Shown here one piece after another: positions 62,220 to 64,000 of a stretch of DNA of 64,000 nt. The notes beneath the pieces were generated by a model that saw nothing but the letters and a program-made list of their open reading frames with translations, did no database searches and was not told where the DNA came from. Both the position numbers and the translations under genes were made by a program. Origin of the DNA: an uncultured Bacteroidales bacterium (GTDB taxonomy: Bacteria; Bacteroidota; Bacteroidia; Bacteroidales; Bacteroidaceae); contig CADCAG010000004.1 of the NCBI GenBank assembly GCA_902799355.1, positions 42,772 to 106,771 on the forward strand, in the 5' to 3' direction. Numbering within the stretch: the first letter of the stretch is position 1; each line of letters opens with the position of its first letter.

Positions 62220-63599
62220 TTAATTCTCCTTCTGGTAGAGCAGCACCTGATACCCGGCTTTCAGATGCACTTTAACGGTTCGCATCTTCTTTGCCACATA
62301 CTGGCTCGTCCCCTGAATCAGTCCCTTGCCGACGTCAGAGACCAGTTGCGCCTTGGCATCCGACGAGATATTGATGCTGCTACCCATCGACCCGCCCATG
62401 TTGGCGGCAACCTCCTTGGCGGCACTCACCTCCATCGAGTTGGGAATGAAGATGCCCTCCTGTCCGTCAGTGTCATAGACTGATAACTCCACGGGAATGA
62501 TCATCCTGCCGTTCTCTATCGAGGTGATGGTGATGCAGAGCCGTTCGCCCTGGATCTTCGTCGCGCCGACCACAATAGAGTTCTTCTGGATAATGCGCTC
62601 TTCAACTGCCATCGGCTCCAACAGCCGTAGTCTCACCGTCTGCCCGTCAGTCACGGTCTGGTAGCCATATACCGATGCCGAAATGGTGTTCTTGCGCGTC
62701 ACGCCGCCACCCGAGCCTACCGCCGTATTGAACGAATTGAAGGCAAAGCCGCCATTGTCATCCTCACTGTCATACACTTGATTGCTCAGGGCCGAGACCA
62801 CCGTCTTTGCAACCTGATGCACGGGCGAGACCTTGCGTTTCTTTCCCTGCTGGTCCGAAGTCCCCTGTTCACCTGCTCCTGCGTAGGCAACCTGACCATT
62901 TCCACCCTGTGCCGCTGGCATATACTTGGCAGCGAGTTGATAGGACTTTTCCATCAAGGCCAACTGGTCATCAACATTACTCCCGCTTGATGCTGTCTGT
63001 GACGTCAGTTTCTGCTCCAGTTCCGCTATGCGGTTCTTCAGTTCCTCATTGGCAGCATCGCCCGACGGCTGGTAGAAACTGCCGAGCGTCTGGCTCAGTT
63101 CGTTACACGCCGCAGCCGACTGCTGAACCTTTTGCTTGGCTGGCGACACCTCTTCATCCTTGTGTTCAGCCTTTGCCATCAGGTTCATGTCGTCTGTCAC
63201 CGCGACGGAATCCGTCTCACTCACCGAGTAGGCTCCCAGGTCGTGCCGTGCCTGCTGGTTCTTCTTCACGCCGTCCATCTCGTAGGCTTTGCTCTTGTCG
63301 GCAATGCCAGTACTTCCCTTGTCAGCGTCAGGCATCTCGGTATTGAAACCGCTTCTGCCCACGGCATCGTCGCTACCGCCACCCAGCGAACTGAACAGCC
63401 AGAGCACGATGACCACCATGCCGATGACGGCAGCACCAAGCACCATCATCTTGTTACGCTTCAGTTTCTCTTCCTCAGTCAGTTCCTTCCTGGGCTTCGG
63501 TTCCTGCTTCTGACTCTCATTCTTCTGCCCCTCCGGGGATGAGCTGTCCGAGGCCCCGCCTTGCGACTGCTCCAGTTCCTTTTTTTCTTCCTGTTCCAT
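62220..63599 (-). CDS. traM: Conjugative transfer protein TraM (VirB10-like)
   Basis: A 459-residue protein bridging inner and outer membranes. The cytoplasmic acidic/Gln-rich N-terminus is followed by a membrane segment (about 50-70: MMVLGAAVIGMVVIVLWLF), a flexible periplasmic region with a coiled coil (NEELKNRIAELEQKL) and a VirB10-type C-terminal barrel domain (TVRLRLLEPMAVEERIIQKNSIVVG, IIPVELSVYDTDGQEGIF). Its start overlaps traL by 83 bases. Confidence 0.92.
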   Translation of the reverse strand: MEQEEKKELEQSQGGASDSSSPEGQKNESQKQEPKPRKELTEEEKLKRNKMMVLGAAVIGMVVIVLWLFSSLGGGSDDAVGRSGFNTEMPDADKGSTGIADKSKAYEMDGVKKNQQARHDLGAYSVSETDSVAVTDDMNLMAKAEHKDEEVSPAKQKVQQSAAACNELSQTLGSFYQPSGDAANEELKNRIAELEQKLTSQTASSGSNVDDQLALMEKSYQLAAKYMPAAQGGNGQVAYAGAGEQGTSDQQGKKRKVSPVHQVAKTVVSALSNQVYDSEDDNGGFAFNSFNTAVGSGGGVTRKNTISASVYGYQTVTDGQTVRLRLLEPMAVEERIIQKNSIVVGATKIQGERLCITITSIENGRMIIPVELSVYDTDGQEGIFIPNSMEVSAAKEVAANMGGSMGSSINISSDAKAQLVSDVGKGLIQGTSQYVAKKMRTVKVHLKAGYQVLLYQKEN

Positions 63600-63879
63600 T
63601 TACTATGTCTTTAAGTTGTGAATAATCCTGTTTCCCATCCACGATGATGGGACTGTCAATGTGTTCAATCACGATGTTCGTGCTTTCTTTCCTGTCGGCA
63701 ATGTCCGTCACCGTCTGCCAGATGCAGTAGAGGAATAGCACCACGAGGATGCCGAACATCCCGATGACCACGTGCAGCCTCTGCTCAGGCGAGAGCGCAT
63801 CAAGCCTTGCCCTGATGCCTCTCACCACATTCTGCCTCACCTCCTTCAGAAAGGAGATTCCCGATTCCACGTCCTTCAT
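63517..63879 (-). CDS. traL: Conjugative transfer protein TraL (DUF3989)
   Basis: A 120-residue membrane protein starting MKDVESGISFLKEVRQNVVR; this start (63879) overlaps the traK stop as ATGA. One membrane segment spans about 40-58 (HVVIGMFGILVVLFLYCIW). It matches the DUF3989 TraL family. It overlaps traM by 83 bases, an unusually long coding overlap. Confidence 0.87.
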   Translation of the reverse strand: MKDVESGISFLKEVRQNVVRGIRARLDALSPEQRLHVVIGMFGILVVLFLYCIWQTVTDIADRKESTNIVIEHIDSPIIVDGKQDYSQLKDIVNGTGRKKGTGAVARRGLGQLIPGGAEE

Positions 63880-64000
63880 TTCTTCACCGTCCTGATGTCC
63901 CTGTTCTCGATGATCGTGAAGTTCCGTATCTGGAAGCCGTTGGGGTTGTCGTCCGAGCGGCTGGAGTTCATCAGTCGGCACTCCGTCACCAGCGTCCTCT
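63876..64000 (-). CDS. traK: Conjugative transfer protein TraK, C-terminal end only
   Basis: The final 41 codons before the window edge. They read LVTECRLMNSSRSDDNPNGF and end IIENRDIRTVKK, the typical C-terminus of TraK, a VirB8-like inner-membrane part of the transfer channel. The rest lies outside the window. Confidence 0.8.
   Translation of the reverse strand, partial: RTLVTECRLMNSSRSDDNPNGFQIRNFTIIENRDIRTVKK

Larger units (their letters stand above)
51200..64000. mobile_element. Terminal part of a CTnDOT-like integrative conjugative element
   Basis: The tra genes K to Q with a lysozyme, plus RadC, PcfK and PcfJ, are the usual content of the end of a Bacteroidales conjugative transposon. 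Sequence composition changes sharply near 51200, from AT-rich to GC-richer. In CTnDOT-type elements the region downstream of traQ leads to an attachment site, so the element edge probably lies between about 51050 and 51250. I could not identify the attachment site, because the other end is outside the window. Confidence 0.75.

Overview
The window is chromosomal DNA from a gut-type member of the Bacteroidales, most like Prevotella or Segatella. The evidence is a class III glutamine synthetase, Bacteroidota promoters of the TTTG-N20-TAnnTTTG type, six-bladed propeller lipoproteins with NVEALA peptides, and a CTnDOT-style tra operon. No rRNA, tRNA or CRISPR array was seen. All functions are read from motifs and context; no database search was possible.

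Layout. 1-4.3 kb: end of an agmatine-pathway amidase, glnN, and a convergent xylulokinase. 4.5-14.2 kb: an exopolysaccharide operon on the + strand (receiver protein, sugar transferase, short TolC-like protein, chain-length regulator, Wzy-like polymerase, three glycosyltransferases). 14.2-18.0 kb: a VirE/VapE-type ATPase with a long structured leader, and a secreted protein of unknown function. 18.3-27.1 kb: a very AT-rich four-gene operon on the - strand. It encodes a membrane coiled-coil protein, a 1941-residue KAP-like membrane P-loop NTPase, a PHP-ABC ATPase fusion and a 97-residue protein. It looks like a phage-defence or conflict system and is the best candidate here for something undescribed.

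27.9-49.5 kb: about 21 kb of co-directional - strand genes behind a near-perfect promoter at 49447-49478. They include four NVEALA pre-peptides, three propeller lipoproteins, two CxxC thioredoxin-like lipoproteins, a MauE-like membrane protein, a dedicated signal peptidase I, an O-antigen-ligase/TPR membrane protein, a transglutaminase-like lipoprotein and an RND-RND-MFP-TolC export set. I read this as a system that makes, processes, oxidises and exports cysteine-containing peptides. 49.6-51.0 kb: an orphan membrane coiled-coil protein.

About 51.2-64 kb: the terminal part of an integrative conjugative element. Its edge is about 0.9 kb of hairpin-rich non-coding DNA with a large inverted repeat carrying divergent promoters. 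Next come + strand accessory genes (a small membrane protein, ComF-like PRTase, RadC, PcfK, PcfJ, DUF2851). A DUF3307/SatD-like pair follows under three evenly spaced operator dyads. The end of the tra operon then reads leftward: traK (partial), traL, traM, traN (frameshifted), traO, traP, traQ and a lysozyme, closed by a strong terminator.
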